Shown here piece after piece: positions 47,955 through 58,062 of a DNA stretch of 64,000 bases. The translations under genes and the position numbers were made by a program. Within the stretch, counting starts at the first letter, position 1. Every line of letters begins with the position of its first letter. Where the stretch lies: the NCBI GenBank assembly GCA_026214975.1, contig JAOBSW010000018.1:62001-126000 (forward strand), read 5' to 3'. This stretch comes from Gentiana macrophylla (Eukaryota > Streptophyta > Magnoliopsida > Gentianales > Gentianaceae). The notes beneath the pieces were generated by a model. It saw nothing but the letters and a program-made list of their open reading frames with translations. It was not told the DNA's origin and ran no database searches.

Positions 47955-50480
47955 TCCGTTTAGGGTGTCTTACGTGAGTATGTCACTCAATAAGTCCCTT
48001 TAGGGTGTCTTATGTGAGTATGTCACACCATAGTAGTCATAATTGAATCAGAAGTCCGGTTATGGTGTCTTACGTGAGTATGTCAAACAATAAGTCCGTT
48101 TATGGTGTCTTACGTGTGTATGTCACTCAATATGTCCGTTTAGGGTGTGTTACGTGAGTATGTCACTCAATATGTCCGTTTAGGTGTGTTACGTGAGTAT
48201 GTCACTCAATCAGTCCGTTTAGGGTGTCTTATGTGAGTATGTCACTCAATTAGTCCGTTTAGGGTGTCTAATGTGAGTATGTCACTCAATTAGTCCGTTT
48301 AGGGTGTCTTACGTGAGTATGTCACTCAATAAGTCCGTTTAGGGTGTCTAATGTGAGTATGTCACTCAATTAGTCCGTTTTGGGTGTCTTACGTGAGTAT
48401 GTCACTCAATCAGTCCATTTAGGGTGTCTAATGTGAGTATGTCACTCAATTAGTCCGTTTTGGGTGTGTTACGTGAGTATGTCACTCAATCAGTCCGTTT
48501 AGGGTGTCTTACGTGAGTATGTCACTCAGTAAGTCCGTTTAGGGTGTCTTATGTGAGTATGTCACATAATAAGTCCGTTTAGGGTGTCTTACGTGAGTAT
48601 GTCACAGAATAAGTCCGTTTAGGGTGTCTTACGTGAGTATGTCACAGAATAAGTCCGTTTAGGGTGTCTTACGTGAGTATGTCACACCATAAGTCCGTTT
48701 AGGGTGTCTTACGTGAGTATGTCACACCATAAGTCCATTTAGGGTGTCTTACGTGAGTATGTCACTCAATAAGTCCGTTTAGGGTGTCTTATGTGAGTAT
48801 GTCACTCAATCAGTCCATTTAGGGTGTCTAATGTGAGTATGTCACTCAATTAGTCCGTTTGGGTGTCTTACATGAGTATGTCACATAATAAGTCCGTTTA
48901 GGGTGTCTTACGTGAGTATGTCACACCATAAGTCCATTTAGGGTGTCTTACGTGAGTATGTCACTCAATAAGTCCGTTTAGGGTGTCTTATGTGAGTATG
49001 TCACTCAATCAGTCCATTTAGGGTGTCTAATGTGAGTATGTCACTCAATTAGTCCATTTTGGGTGTCTTACATGAGTATGTCACATAATAAGTCCGTTTA
49101 GGGTGTCTTACGTGAGTATGTCACATAATAAGTCCGTTAGGGGGTGTCTTACGTGAGTATGTCACACAATAAGTCCATTTAGGGTGTCTTACGTGAGTAT
49201 GTCACTCAATAAGTCCGTTTAGGGTGTCTTATATGAGTATGTCACTCAATCAGTCCGTTTAGGGTGTCTAATGTGAGTATGTCACTCAATTAGTCCGTTT
49301 GGGTGTCTTACATGAGTATGTCACATAATAAGTCCGTTTAGGGTGTCTTACGTGAGTATGTCACACCATAAGTCCATTTAGGGTGTCTTACGTGAGTCTG
49401 TCACTCAATAAGTCCGTTTAGGGTGTCTAATGTGAGTATGTCACTCAATTAGTCCGTTTAGGGTGTGTTACGTGAGTATGTCACTCAATCAGTCCGTTTA
49501 GGGTGTGTTACGTGAGTATGTCACTCAATCAGTCCGTTTAGGGTGTCTTATGTGAGTATGTCACTCAATCAGTCCGTTTAGGGTGTCTAATGTGAGTATG
49601 TCACTCAATTAGTCCGTTTGGGTGTCTTACATGAGTATGTCACATAATAAGTCCGTTTAGGGTGTCTTACGTGAGTATGTCACATAATAAGTCCGTTTAG
49701 GGTGTCTTACGTGAGTATGTCACACCATAAGTCCATTTAGGGTGTCTTACGTGAGTATGTCACTCAATAAGTCCGTTTAGGGTGTCTTATATGAGTATGT
49801 CACTCAATCAGTCCGTTTAGGGTGTCTAATGTGAGTATGTCACTCAATTAGTCCGTTTGGGTGTCTTACATGAGTATGTCACATAATAAGTCCGTTTAGG
49901 GTGTCTTACGTGAGTATGTCACACCATAAGTCCATTTAGGGTGTCTTACGTGAGTCTGTCACTCAATAAGTCCGTTTAGGGTGTCTAATGTGAGTATGTC
50001 ACTCAATTAGTCCGTTTAGGGTGTGTTACGTGAGTATGTCACTCAATCATCCGTTTAGGGTGTGTTACGTGAGTATGTCACTCAATAAATCCGTTTAGGG
50101 TGTCTTACGTGAGTATGTATGTCACCAATAAGTCCGTTTATGGGTGTCTTATGTGAGTAGTGTCACACAATAAGTAGTCTAATTGAATCAATAAGTCCGG
50201 TTATGGTGTCTAACGTGAGTATGTCACATAATAAGTCCGTTTAGGGTGTCTTACGTGAGTATGTCACACAATAAGTCCATTTAGGGTGTCTTACGTGAGT
50301 ATGTCACTCAATTAGTCCGTGAATCGAAGACCGGTTATGGTGTGTTACGTGAGTATGTCACTCAATCGATCACACCATAAGTCCATTTAGGGTGTCTTAC
50401 GTGAGTATGTCACTCAATCAGTCCGTTTAGGGTGTCTTACGTGAGTATATGTCACACGATAAGTAGTTCTAATGGAATCG
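47955..50480. repeat. Satellite array, 40-bp unit, about 60 copies, inside the MULE
   Basis: The unit is AGTCCGTTTAGGGTGTCTTA followed by CGTGAGTATGTCACTCAATA. It is strictly 40 bp over most of the array, with occasional 39-bp units (GTTTGGGTG for GTTTAGGGTG). Variants (CTTACG, CTAATG, GTTACG; CACTCAAT, CACATAAT, CACACCAT) are not random: blocks of 5, 6 and 8 units recur, and a block of 14 units is duplicated (rare variant GAGTCTGTCAC at 49393 and 49951, 558 bp apart). Units at both edges are degenerate. Each unit contains GTGAGTATGTCAC, an inverted repeat. 40 is not a multiple of 3 and stops occur, so it is not coding. Confidence 0.95.
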
Positions 50481-50944
50481 GAAGTCCGTTTAATTTTGTT
50501 TTATTTATTATTATTAATTTTTATTTAGTAGTAAGAAGATGTATGTATTAACTATTTTTTTTATAATCAAATGATGTAACTAGAATAAATAAATAAATAA
50601 ATATAATCAATCAAATGATGTAACTAGAATAATTATTGTATTATTATTTTGATTTTTGTTTTTAATTTTGTGATCGAACCCTACTCTCTCCCTCCATCAT
50701 CATCAATTCCGCCCCTAAGTCGCTCCTCCTCTCAATTGTTGCAACCAAAATTTTTGGGGCCTGCTTCCCGCTAAGAATCGCCCAAAATTTAGAAATTTTC
50801 AAATTCCCTATTTGATTTGATTCAATTCTTCACCCACAACTAACCCTCTAACCAACCAAAGTACACCCCGCCCTTTCATTGATGTGTTTCCCTCTTTTGA
50901 TCTTCCCACCATTCAACCTTCAAAATCTCCATTAAAGAAACCAA
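50481..50944 (+). other. Upstream region of the GRF gene
   Basis: After the satellite comes an AT-rich spacer with a (AAAT)n patch near 50588-50602, then a CT-rich stretch (50690-50740) that could be a 5' leader. A short open frame at 50881-51066 has no similarity I recognise. Confidence 0.4.
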
Positions 50945-51446
50945 CTAGAGCTAATAATTTTGGTGACTTACTCTGCTCTTTTGTTTTAGCTTTTCTTCTA
51001 GGGGCTTTGCGAAGTACCTCTTTTGTTTTTCCAGAATCTTGTTACATTTTTTTGAATTTGAACTAATTTCTAACATATTTGTGTGAATTAACAGGGCATC
51101 AATGCCTTAACAGAGCTAATTTTGGTGAGTTACTCTGCTCTTTTGTTTTAGCTTTTCTTCTAGGGGCTTTCCGTTGTACCTCTTTTGTTTTTCCACAATG
51201 TTGTTACATTTTTTTGAATTTGAACTAATTTCTAACATATTTGTGTGAATTAACAGAGCATCATTGCCTTAATGAGCTAATTTTGGTGAGTTACTCTGCT
51301 CTTTTGTTTTAGCTTTTCTTCCGGGGGCTTTCCGAGGAAACATAATTGTTTTTCCGAAATTTGGTTATTTTTGTGAATTTGAGCTAATTTCTAACAAATT
51401 GGGGTGAATTTACCTAGACATCAATTACTTAACAGAGCTAATTTTG
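50945..51446 (+). repeat. Tandem units of about 160 bp, each a mini-exon with its intron
   Basis: Units start at about 50945, 51111, 51272 and (truncated) 51432 with AGAGCTAATTTTGGTGAGT. Each contains GTTTTAGCTTTTCTTC, TGAATTTGAACTAATTTCTA and ends with TGTGAATTAACAG. AATTAACAG is a good acceptor and TTTTG/GTGAGT a good donor. Each junction therefore defines a possible exon of 29-30 bases (GCATCAATGCCTTAACAGAG...), giving tandem mini-exons in front of the GRF gene. Confidence 0.7.
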
Positions 51447-51545
51447 GTGAGTAATTTTGAGATATAGACAGACCATTTAATACTCAATTATGCACAATTC
51501 TTTTCATAGTGTGCTGCAATCTACGAAACGAACCTGAAGCAAAAT

Positions 51546-52250
51546 ATGAAGGGTACTTCTCCGATTTCCAGTTCTTCTAGCAAGGTAAATGAATCTGGGA
51601 CATTTCATGAGCGTACATTGTTATGCAAATGTGGCGTTCCTGCAAAATTGGTGACTTCAGGAACAGATGCTAACCAGGAGACTCATTCTACGGTTGTCCT
51701 TATTGGCGGTATGACTAATTTTTTGGTTATACTTTCCATTTACTTTCAAGGGATAATGTGTCTCAGATAATAATTGGAATTTCTTATTTTGCAGGATGAT
51801 GAAGTCAAATGTGACTATTTCATATGGCAGGACAAGGTGTCTGCATCTACTGGGCCATATGGCAAAGTGTCTTCATCTACTAGGCCATATGGCAAGGTGT
51901 CTTCATCTACTGGGCCACATGAAGATGTTACCTCTGTGAACTTGATGAAGAAAACAGATAAACTTGAATGCACAATCGGTGTCCTTCAAAATGATATTGA
52001 AATGATAAAGTGCATGCGAGACAATGATGCAAAAAAAATTGAACAAGTTGAGATCAACGTCACTGAGTTATTGAGAGGTCGCAATTCAGATTCCATGGTT
52101 CAAATGTTACTCCATGATAGAGAAAGGATTGCTCGCCTGGAGACACTACTTGAGAAGACCAGGGTAGGGAACAATTCATCTCAAAAGAAACTTGTATTAT
52201 TGACTATTACTTGTCTAACCTTTTATTTCATATTTCATCTTATGAAATAA
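51546..52250 (+). pseudogene. GRF zinc-finger, coiled-coil, membrane-anchored protein; probable frameshift
   Basis: Two exons: 51546-51708 and 51795-52250 (GT-AG). Exon 1 starts with a Ser-rich leader, then LCKCGVPAKLVTSGTDAN, the first half of a GRF zinc finger (CxC, nucleic-acid-binding in the family). Exon 2 begins DDEVKCDYFIWQD, the second half. Between them the expected FYGC text is present only in another frame (TTCTACGGTTGT at 51686), so one or two single-base indels disrupt the finger. After three copies of an 11-residue repeat (VSASTGPYGK) there is a coiled coil (residues from KKTDKLECTIGVLQND to LETLLEKTR) and a C-terminal hydrophobic segment (KLVLLTITCLTFYFIFHLMK). The architecture matches small plant GRF proteins such as At4g04775. 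Confidence 0.72.
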
Positions 52251-53105
52251 AAACTTAATTTCTTGGTATTTTGTATTTCTCTGTATATTTCTGTACATTT
52301 CATTACGAAATAAAAACTTAATTTCTTGGTATTATATGAATTTGAATGGTTAAACCCGTATCCTGGGGCAACACAAGCTTGAACTTGTTTCCAGGGCCGA
52401 CACAAGTTTAAACATGTTTCTAGAGTGAATGTTTTACAACACCCTTAATGGACGCAAAACACCACATTCGTGACACTCGAACAACGTCCCTTCACATTAA
52501 ACAAATGAGAACAACCAACACATCAATGTTTTACAAGCTTAAACCCATTTCATGGGGCTACACAAGCTTGAACTTGTTTCAGGCCGACACAAGTTTAAAC
52601 TGTTTTAGAGTGAATGTTTTACAACACCCTTAATGGACTTAAAACACCACATTCGTGACACTCGAACAACTTCCCTTCACATTAAACAAATGAGAACAAC
52701 CAACACATCAATTTGCCATCATTCAAAATTCAACATCATCTACATCTTCCAGATTTAAACATCAACCAATCAACCAAAGAAGAACAACCAACACATAGAA
52801 TTTGCCATTATTCAAAATACAATAACAAACAAACACATCAACACATCACTTTCCATTATTCAAAATACAACACAAGTTACGTCTTCGAATCTTACACATC
52901 AACCAATCATCCTCACTGATTAAACATCCACAATATGTAAACATCTCATCCTCTTCATCAACATTAATACTTTAAACATCCACAATATGTATCCCATCGC
53001 CTTCCTATAACATTGTCAAAGAAAAAAGGTAACAAGCCTAATGCAATGTAACATGATTGAATATAAAAAGAACTCTAAATATTAATACATACAATACCTT
53101 ATCAT
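52251..53105. repeat. Spacer with a 189-bp tandem duplication
   Basis: TAAACCCGTATCCTGGGGC at 52351 recurs as TAAACCCATTTCATGGGGC at 52540. The copies run collinearly through ACTCGAACAAC and CAACCAACACATCAAT to about 52715. Downstream are shorter repeats of TTCAAAATACAA and AACACATCA. Each 189-bp copy carries one GACACAAGTTTAAAC motif. Confidence 0.8.
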
Positions 53106-53109
53106 GGCA

Positions 53110-55740
53110 AAGTAGAGTGTCATTTGGTGAGCATTTCTCCACCAATCAAACTCTTACAAGTGGAAGCGTAATGACCATTGACACCGCATTTTCCACAAAC
53201 ATACTTCGTCTTTCGTCGTCCCGGGTGGCGTTTCCTCTTTTTGATGGCCGTCCACTTTGTCTCTTTGGCACCTTCGGTGGAAAAACCACATCGTTAAGCA
53301 CATCATCGGGATACACACATTCATCTTCATTTTGAAGTGGATACACACATTTGGAATAACCTAGCCTCCAACAATTGATTTATAATACCAAGTGCAATAC
53401 TTGAGGCGTTCTTCCTGTATATTTTAACACAAGATGTGCATGCTAGCATGGATACATATCCATCGGAATTTTTACATGTACACGTCTTCAAATCCAACTC
53501 AACGATGTAAGAAATACTTGACATCCTTGTCACGAACATCATACTTATCTCGAGGAAAGTGTATTAATCGAAAATCGTTTACGACTCGAAGCTTTTGTTC
53601 ACTTCGATTTCAATTTTGGGAGTAAGAGCATCTTGGCAATTTGTAGATGATTCATTTCTTTTAGCAAACCAATCCTGTAACATCTCCCGGATATGTTCAA
53701 TCAACCCAACAATTGAAAATTCTCGTGCACGCTTTAGCCTAGCATTCACAGACTCGGCATGGTTTGTGGTCATTATGTTGTAACGAAATCCCTCAAATTT
53801 AGCTCTAGCCCACATAGGGAATTCTGCTTCTTTCAAATATTCGTCAACTTTCGGACATTTACTACATAAAGTTTCGAAATGCAACTTGAATTCTCGCTTC
53901 AGATAGGCCTCTGCGACTGTCGAAAGAGCTTTCCCACACCACGCCTGGGATATTTCATCCTCAAATTCTTTTGCATGTGATACATGCAATGCCCATGGTG
54001 GGCATTCTTAAACACCGCCTTGAAAGATGTTTTAATACTATCGGCACGATCAGAAAGTATCGCAAGATCATTCGTGTCCCCAATGATGGGTTTTAGCTTA
54101 TCAAAAAACCATGTCCAAGACTCTATACTTTGAAGCAACAACACCCCAAGCAAGTGGAAATATTTGAAGATTTGCATCTTGACATGTTGCCACAAGTAAG
54201 GTCCCTTATATAGCGTTTTAAATGCGTGCCGTCCACGAAATGACTTTCCGCATCGCCAAATAAAATCCCTCAATACTTTGACCAAGTGCCATGAAAAAGT
54301 ATTTGAAAACATTCCCATCACTTTTTCAATATGATATACGATTGTCGGGTTTCTAGCCTTGACCTATAACAATATTTGGGTAATTCTCCCCAACTTTTGT
54401 TTGGATTACCCTTATCAATCCTTCCGCATAACCCTTAGCCTTGTACGCCTTGCAATAAGTTACATCATATCCAAATTCTTCTTTGGAAATCATGCATCAA
54501 GTCCTTTGTGCGTTAATACGATTGGCATCTTTAAACCTTCCGCAAAGTATGTGCCAATTAGCATGTGCGTAGCATGTCTATGGTCTTTTTCGAGGAGCAA
54601 TAGGTGGGCGGCTATGCTTATTTGCATACGTTACCACTACAAATCGCTCGAAGGTGCTTGAAGTTTGGTGGCATAAACGCCATTTGCATCCGGGCGGCTT
54701 CACATAAAACCGAATAAACGCTTTTGTTGGAAGTTTGCGTTTTGAATTCAAACTTGTACTTCAGAGCCAACTTCGCAAGTTTGAATACCAAAAACTTTTG
54801 CATTTAAATGGATCATTCACACGAAAGTCTTCATGTTCGGGAATGCACACTAAAGTATCACCTACAGTACAGCTACAACGAACCATAGTTGGGGGTGCAT
54901 TCATGTTCATGTTCTTTGCACGTTAACCATAGTTGGGGGTGCATTCAAGGGATCAACAATCTCATTTCTCTCAACAAAGCCATCAAGATTCTCATTTGAC
55001 AATTCATCAGCCCCGTGCATGCTAATTTCTCGATATGATTCTTCTAAATAAACATCTTCACCCAAATTCACCAATAAGGAGTCTTCAAGTTGCTCATTAA
55101 AGTCCATGTTGTCACCCCCCGTGTTCAAATGAGAATCTTCGACACATGTCTCTATGCTTTGTATTCTTACATCCAACATCTCTTCCATGGCATTCCCAAC
55201 AACATCCACATCTATCTCTTCATTAATGATCTTTTCAACACATGTCTCTATGCTTTCTATTCTTACATCCAACATCTCTTCCATGGCATTCCCAACAACA
55301 TCCACATTTATCTCTTCATTAACATTCTTTTCAACACATGTCTCCATGCTTTCTCTTCTTACATCCAACATCTCTTTCATCCCATTTGCCAAAACATCAA
55401 CATCTGTCTCTTCATCTCTTTCAACACATGTTTCTTGAATTTCCGACACATTTACTACTTCACATGTTTCTTGACTTTCATAAACCTCGGTACACTTTTC
55501 CTTTTCCTTCAAACATATTAATAAAGCATCTTGTTTTAAATTACAAACATATATAAACCGATTCACAAGCTTATCGCAATCAAGCACCATCGGTCTAGCT
55601 TTACTAATGGGGACCATATATTTCATCTCAAACTCATACTTAGTTGTATCGATTTCCAACTCATTTTTCACCATGTCATACAATTCTTCAAATGTAATGT
55701 TCTTTTTGACACTCGTAATCGTCGAAACTTCTTGATTCAC
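53110..55740 (-). pseudogene. mudrA-type Mutator transposase, decayed
   Basis: Read on the - strand. 55740-54907: N-terminal region (ITFEELYDMVKNELEID ... CDKLVNRFIYVC) followed by an acidic repeat region; it opens with GTG, so the true start is unclear or spliced. About 54830-54600: MuDR DNA-binding region (LALKYKFEFKTQTSNKSVYSV). 54320-53900: DDE core, with the first Asp in FVDGTHLK and LLVATCQDANLQIFPLAWG in shifted frames, ESWTWFFDKLKPIIGD, ILSDRADSIK (second Asp) and NAHHGHCMYHMQKNLR. 53989-53579: helical region with the terminal Glu context (TTNHAESVNARLK). About 53520-53440: SWIM-type TCTCK remnant. About 53200-53140: zinc knuckle CGKCGVNGHYASTC. At least four frameshifts exclude an active product. 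Confidence 0.88.
55120..55440 (-). repeat. Three repeats of about 31-33 residues in the transposase N-terminus
   Basis: Within the open frame the unit METCVEKNVNEEINVDVVGN, then AMEEMLDVRIES, occurs three times in tandem (DNA period about 96 bp), after a weaker first copy with DVLANGMKEMLDVRR. It makes a Cys-containing acidic linker. Confidence 0.8.
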
Positions 55741-56086
55741 ACCCTACATACTTCCAAGACCATAGACCATTGACGTCTTTTTTCAATCTCCACAGGGTAA
55801 AATATAAAAATACAAACTTTATCTTCCATCACGCTTCACCGAGATCCTGTTTTTATTCAATACAATAATTACAAACCAATATACACATAGACAAAATCCA
55901 TAATTCCGTTCAAATAGCCATTAACAAGTTTAAACTTGTGTCACACTATAATCAATACACCTTGAAATGCAGATAGAAGTTCACATAGCCATTAACAAGT
56001 TTAAACTTGTGTCACACTATAATTAATATTTTAAGATTAATACGATTACCATTCACTGGAAATGCAATTTAGATATATAAAAGATA

Positions 56087-56145
<59 letters not shown>

Positions 56146-56749
56146 TAGTCATACCGGGTAATAATCGCACAAATCACCAATTCAACATTTAACCATTTCA
56201 ATTCAAATCAAATATCCATTTTCAATCGTGGTCGCCCCATTTTCAATTCAATTGAGTTAAACACACGGTTTAAGCTAATCCCCATGAGGTAAGTAAACTA
56301 ACAAACTCAATTTCCCTAAATTCACATACGGTATGGAAAGCCAAGAAACCCTTTCGATTACCACCCGGCTCGGCTCGGACAATGCTTGACGGAGAAGAAG
56401 AAAAAAATAGAGGTTGTTCGGCGATGGAGAGACACAACCAGAGTTATTCGCTTTGCAAAGAGAGGCGGAGCGCAGAATAATTGGCTACTGATCTGATTTT
56501 GGCGCGTAAATTAGGGTTGGTTAATTTACCCGCCCTAATTTAAGGGGTCGGATTAAGCAAAGTTTAATGGGATGTTTAATTAAGGGTTAATTACATTTTT
56601 AGTGTTAAGTAAATCACCCCAAATCAAGAAGGGGGAGGGTATTAATGGCTTTTCACCCAACTTGGAGAGTCCAAGCTTGTTCATGACATGATTTATGTTA
56701 TAACTTATTGTTGCAAGAATTTCTATTGACAAACTTAAATAACTAAATG
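55741..56749. other. Right end of the MULE: promoter side of the transposase and TIR region
   Basis: Contains the paired motif above, an (AT)n run at 56089-56143 and non-coding sequence. The outer 150 bp (from about 56600) are similar in inverted form to the left end at 38191-38340. On the - strand this is the upstream region of the transposase gene. Confidence 0.6.
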
Positions 56750-56753
56750 CCCC

Positions 56754-56763
56754 TATATAATAG
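56754..56763. repeat. Right target-site duplication of the MULE
   Basis: TATATAATAG directly after the terminal CCCC, identical to the left flank. It lies 487 bp from the stop codon of the small host gene at 57250. Confidence 0.82.
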
Positions 56764-57249
56764 ATAGACGTTCTTAGCCTAAAGTTTTTTTCCCCCTAAA
56801 ATCTACAGCACATCAACTGATCATAAAATATGTCATTAAGCTTTTTAATGATTTAGTATTACACAAACTTTAATAAAAACTATGTTGTAGTAATTATAAT
56901 GTTCAAGTGTTTTAGTGAATATTATTCACTATAAGTGTTTTATTATACACCCATCTCAATACTCCCGACTTGAATATATAATAAGGGACATTTGTACGAC
57001 CAAATTTACTAGAAAACGCACTTTCTTGAATTTAGTTCCTCCTTCCGATACGTATTCCACGTCTCAAATAAAAAATAATAAAAACAGAGTTGGAAATGCA
57101 ATGTAAAAGAAAAAAAAGTTCAAACAAACTGAAAAAAAGTTTTACAATCCAAATTTTGATGGCTAGGAAAGCCATATAAGACGTACGTGTATTTAAACTC
57201 TAGCCAACGCGACAAAAACTCCTCTCAACCACCATTTTGATAACTCCTC
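56764..57249. other. Host sequence between the MULE and the small gene
   Basis: AT-rich 3' flank of the - strand gene. CTCCTCTCAACCACCATTTT occurs twice in a row (57220 and 57245), a short duplication that includes the end of the coding region. No gene seen. Confidence 0.5.
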
Positions 57250-58060
57250 TCAACCACCATTTTGATTTTCCAGCTCAGCCTGAATACGTGTATTCAACTC
57301 CGTAATGTAGAAAGGGAGACCGGCACGGGCGACTGCCAGTCTAAGATTATCATCTTCCAGTTCTTGATCAAGAGCACCGACTATCATATCTTCTAAAACA
57401 TGCCGATGCATGGTAATCCTTTTCTTGCGGGCTATTACAACCGTTGGAAAAGAATGAACCTTCTGTTGCAAAGTAAATTGCTGCAAAGAAGAAGAAAAAA
57501 TGAATGTTTGATTTGTTTGATTTCAGCAAGGTTTGTTTGATCACAATCGTCTACCCTATGCTTACCTTCATGTCTTTCACAGAGATTTTTAGAAGCTTGA
57601 CGACTCCTTCTCCTTGGAAATTCTCATAGAAATTTTCTATCACAGACACACTTTCTCCACTGATAATTGACCACTTTGCATGAAAAAGATACAGGAGCAC
57701 CATCTACGATAAAGATTCCAACGAAGAATTCATCAAAAAGAGTTACATGAATAAAACCAAAGCAATATAAAAGAAATTTAACAGAATGCGAGCCTAAATT
57801 TTAGTCGAAAAGAACTTGACCACCCAGAGAAAAGATGCAAAACCAGACTATTGCCAAAGTTTGAATTTAAAAATAAATAAAAAGACTAATGCCTTTATAG
57901 AGTCTTAAAAAAGGTTTAAATAAACAGTTATTACTAGACCACACAAGTACTCAAGTTATCATATATCTTATACCGGTTTCTCTCCCGCTTCGGCCTCTGC
58001 AGCAACACACGCATGATAAAGTTGAATGTGGTCCTTGAACCACGTTCCATCATCCTCCAT
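57250..58060 (-). CDS. Small protein of 151 residues, possible thioredoxin-like fold, function unknown
   Basis: Three coding exons on the - strand: 57974-58062 (ATG at 58060), 57566-57703 and 57250-57480 (TGA). Splice sites are GT-AG and all junctions are in phase 0. Probable 5' UTR exons are at 60940-60993 and from 61083 to about 61130, with good splice signals. The protein starts MEDDGTWFKDHIQLYHACVA. The middle (MVLLYLFHAKWSIISGESVS ... VVKLLKISVKD ... VHSFPTVVIARKK) has the strand-helix pattern and a cis-Pro-like FPT of a thioredoxin fold but lacks CxxC. The tail is charged and helical (ELNTRIQAELENQNGG). No named family is recognised. The frame is clean, so it is probably a real host gene. 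Confidence 0.65.
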
Positions 58061-58062
58061 AT

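Larger units (their letters stand above)
52399..56013. repeat. GACACAAGTTTAAAC motif, paired and inverted around the transposase gene
   Basis: Two + strand copies left of the gene (52399-52413, 52586-52600) and two - strand copies right of it (55928-55942, 55999-56013). Each core is the palindrome GTTTAAAC. The left pair lies in the 189-bp duplication; the right pair is part of a roughly 70-bp duplication (CATTAACAAGTTTAAACTTG). Confidence 0.65.
38191..56753. mobile_element. Giant Mutator-like element (MULE), about 18.6 kb, with gene cargo
   Basis: The ten bases TATATAATAG stand immediately left (38181-38190) and right (56754-56763) of the ends, consistent with the 9-10 bp duplication of Mutator elements. 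The ends are inverted and both start GGGG. Compared base by base without gaps, left GGGGAATGACATCTTTAAG and right GGGGCATTTAGTTATTTAAG keep matching at well above half of positions for more than 50 bases (TTTAAG, TCAA, TTGCA and CAAT in register). A decayed mudrA transposase (53110-55740, - strand) completes the diagnosis. Cargo, left to right: ULP-like protease gene, coiled-coil gene, LINE fragment, second coiled-coil ORF, 40-bp satellite array, GRF zinc-finger gene. Confidence 0.85.

Noticed and set aside
47955..50480. CRISPR-like regular repeat array
   Set aside because: Units are contiguous 40-bp copies with no unique spacers, in a plant nuclear context; this is a satellite.
53154..53625. 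Plus-strand and alternative-frame ORFs over the transposase
   Set aside because: Shadows of the - strand mudrA remnant; only the - strand frames show the zinc knuckle, SWIM and DDE text.
55090..55556. Plus-strand ORFs of 72-143 codons opposite the transposase N-terminus
   Set aside because: They mirror the repeated acidic region on the other strand (Ile-Ser-Ser-Thr runs) and have no independent support.
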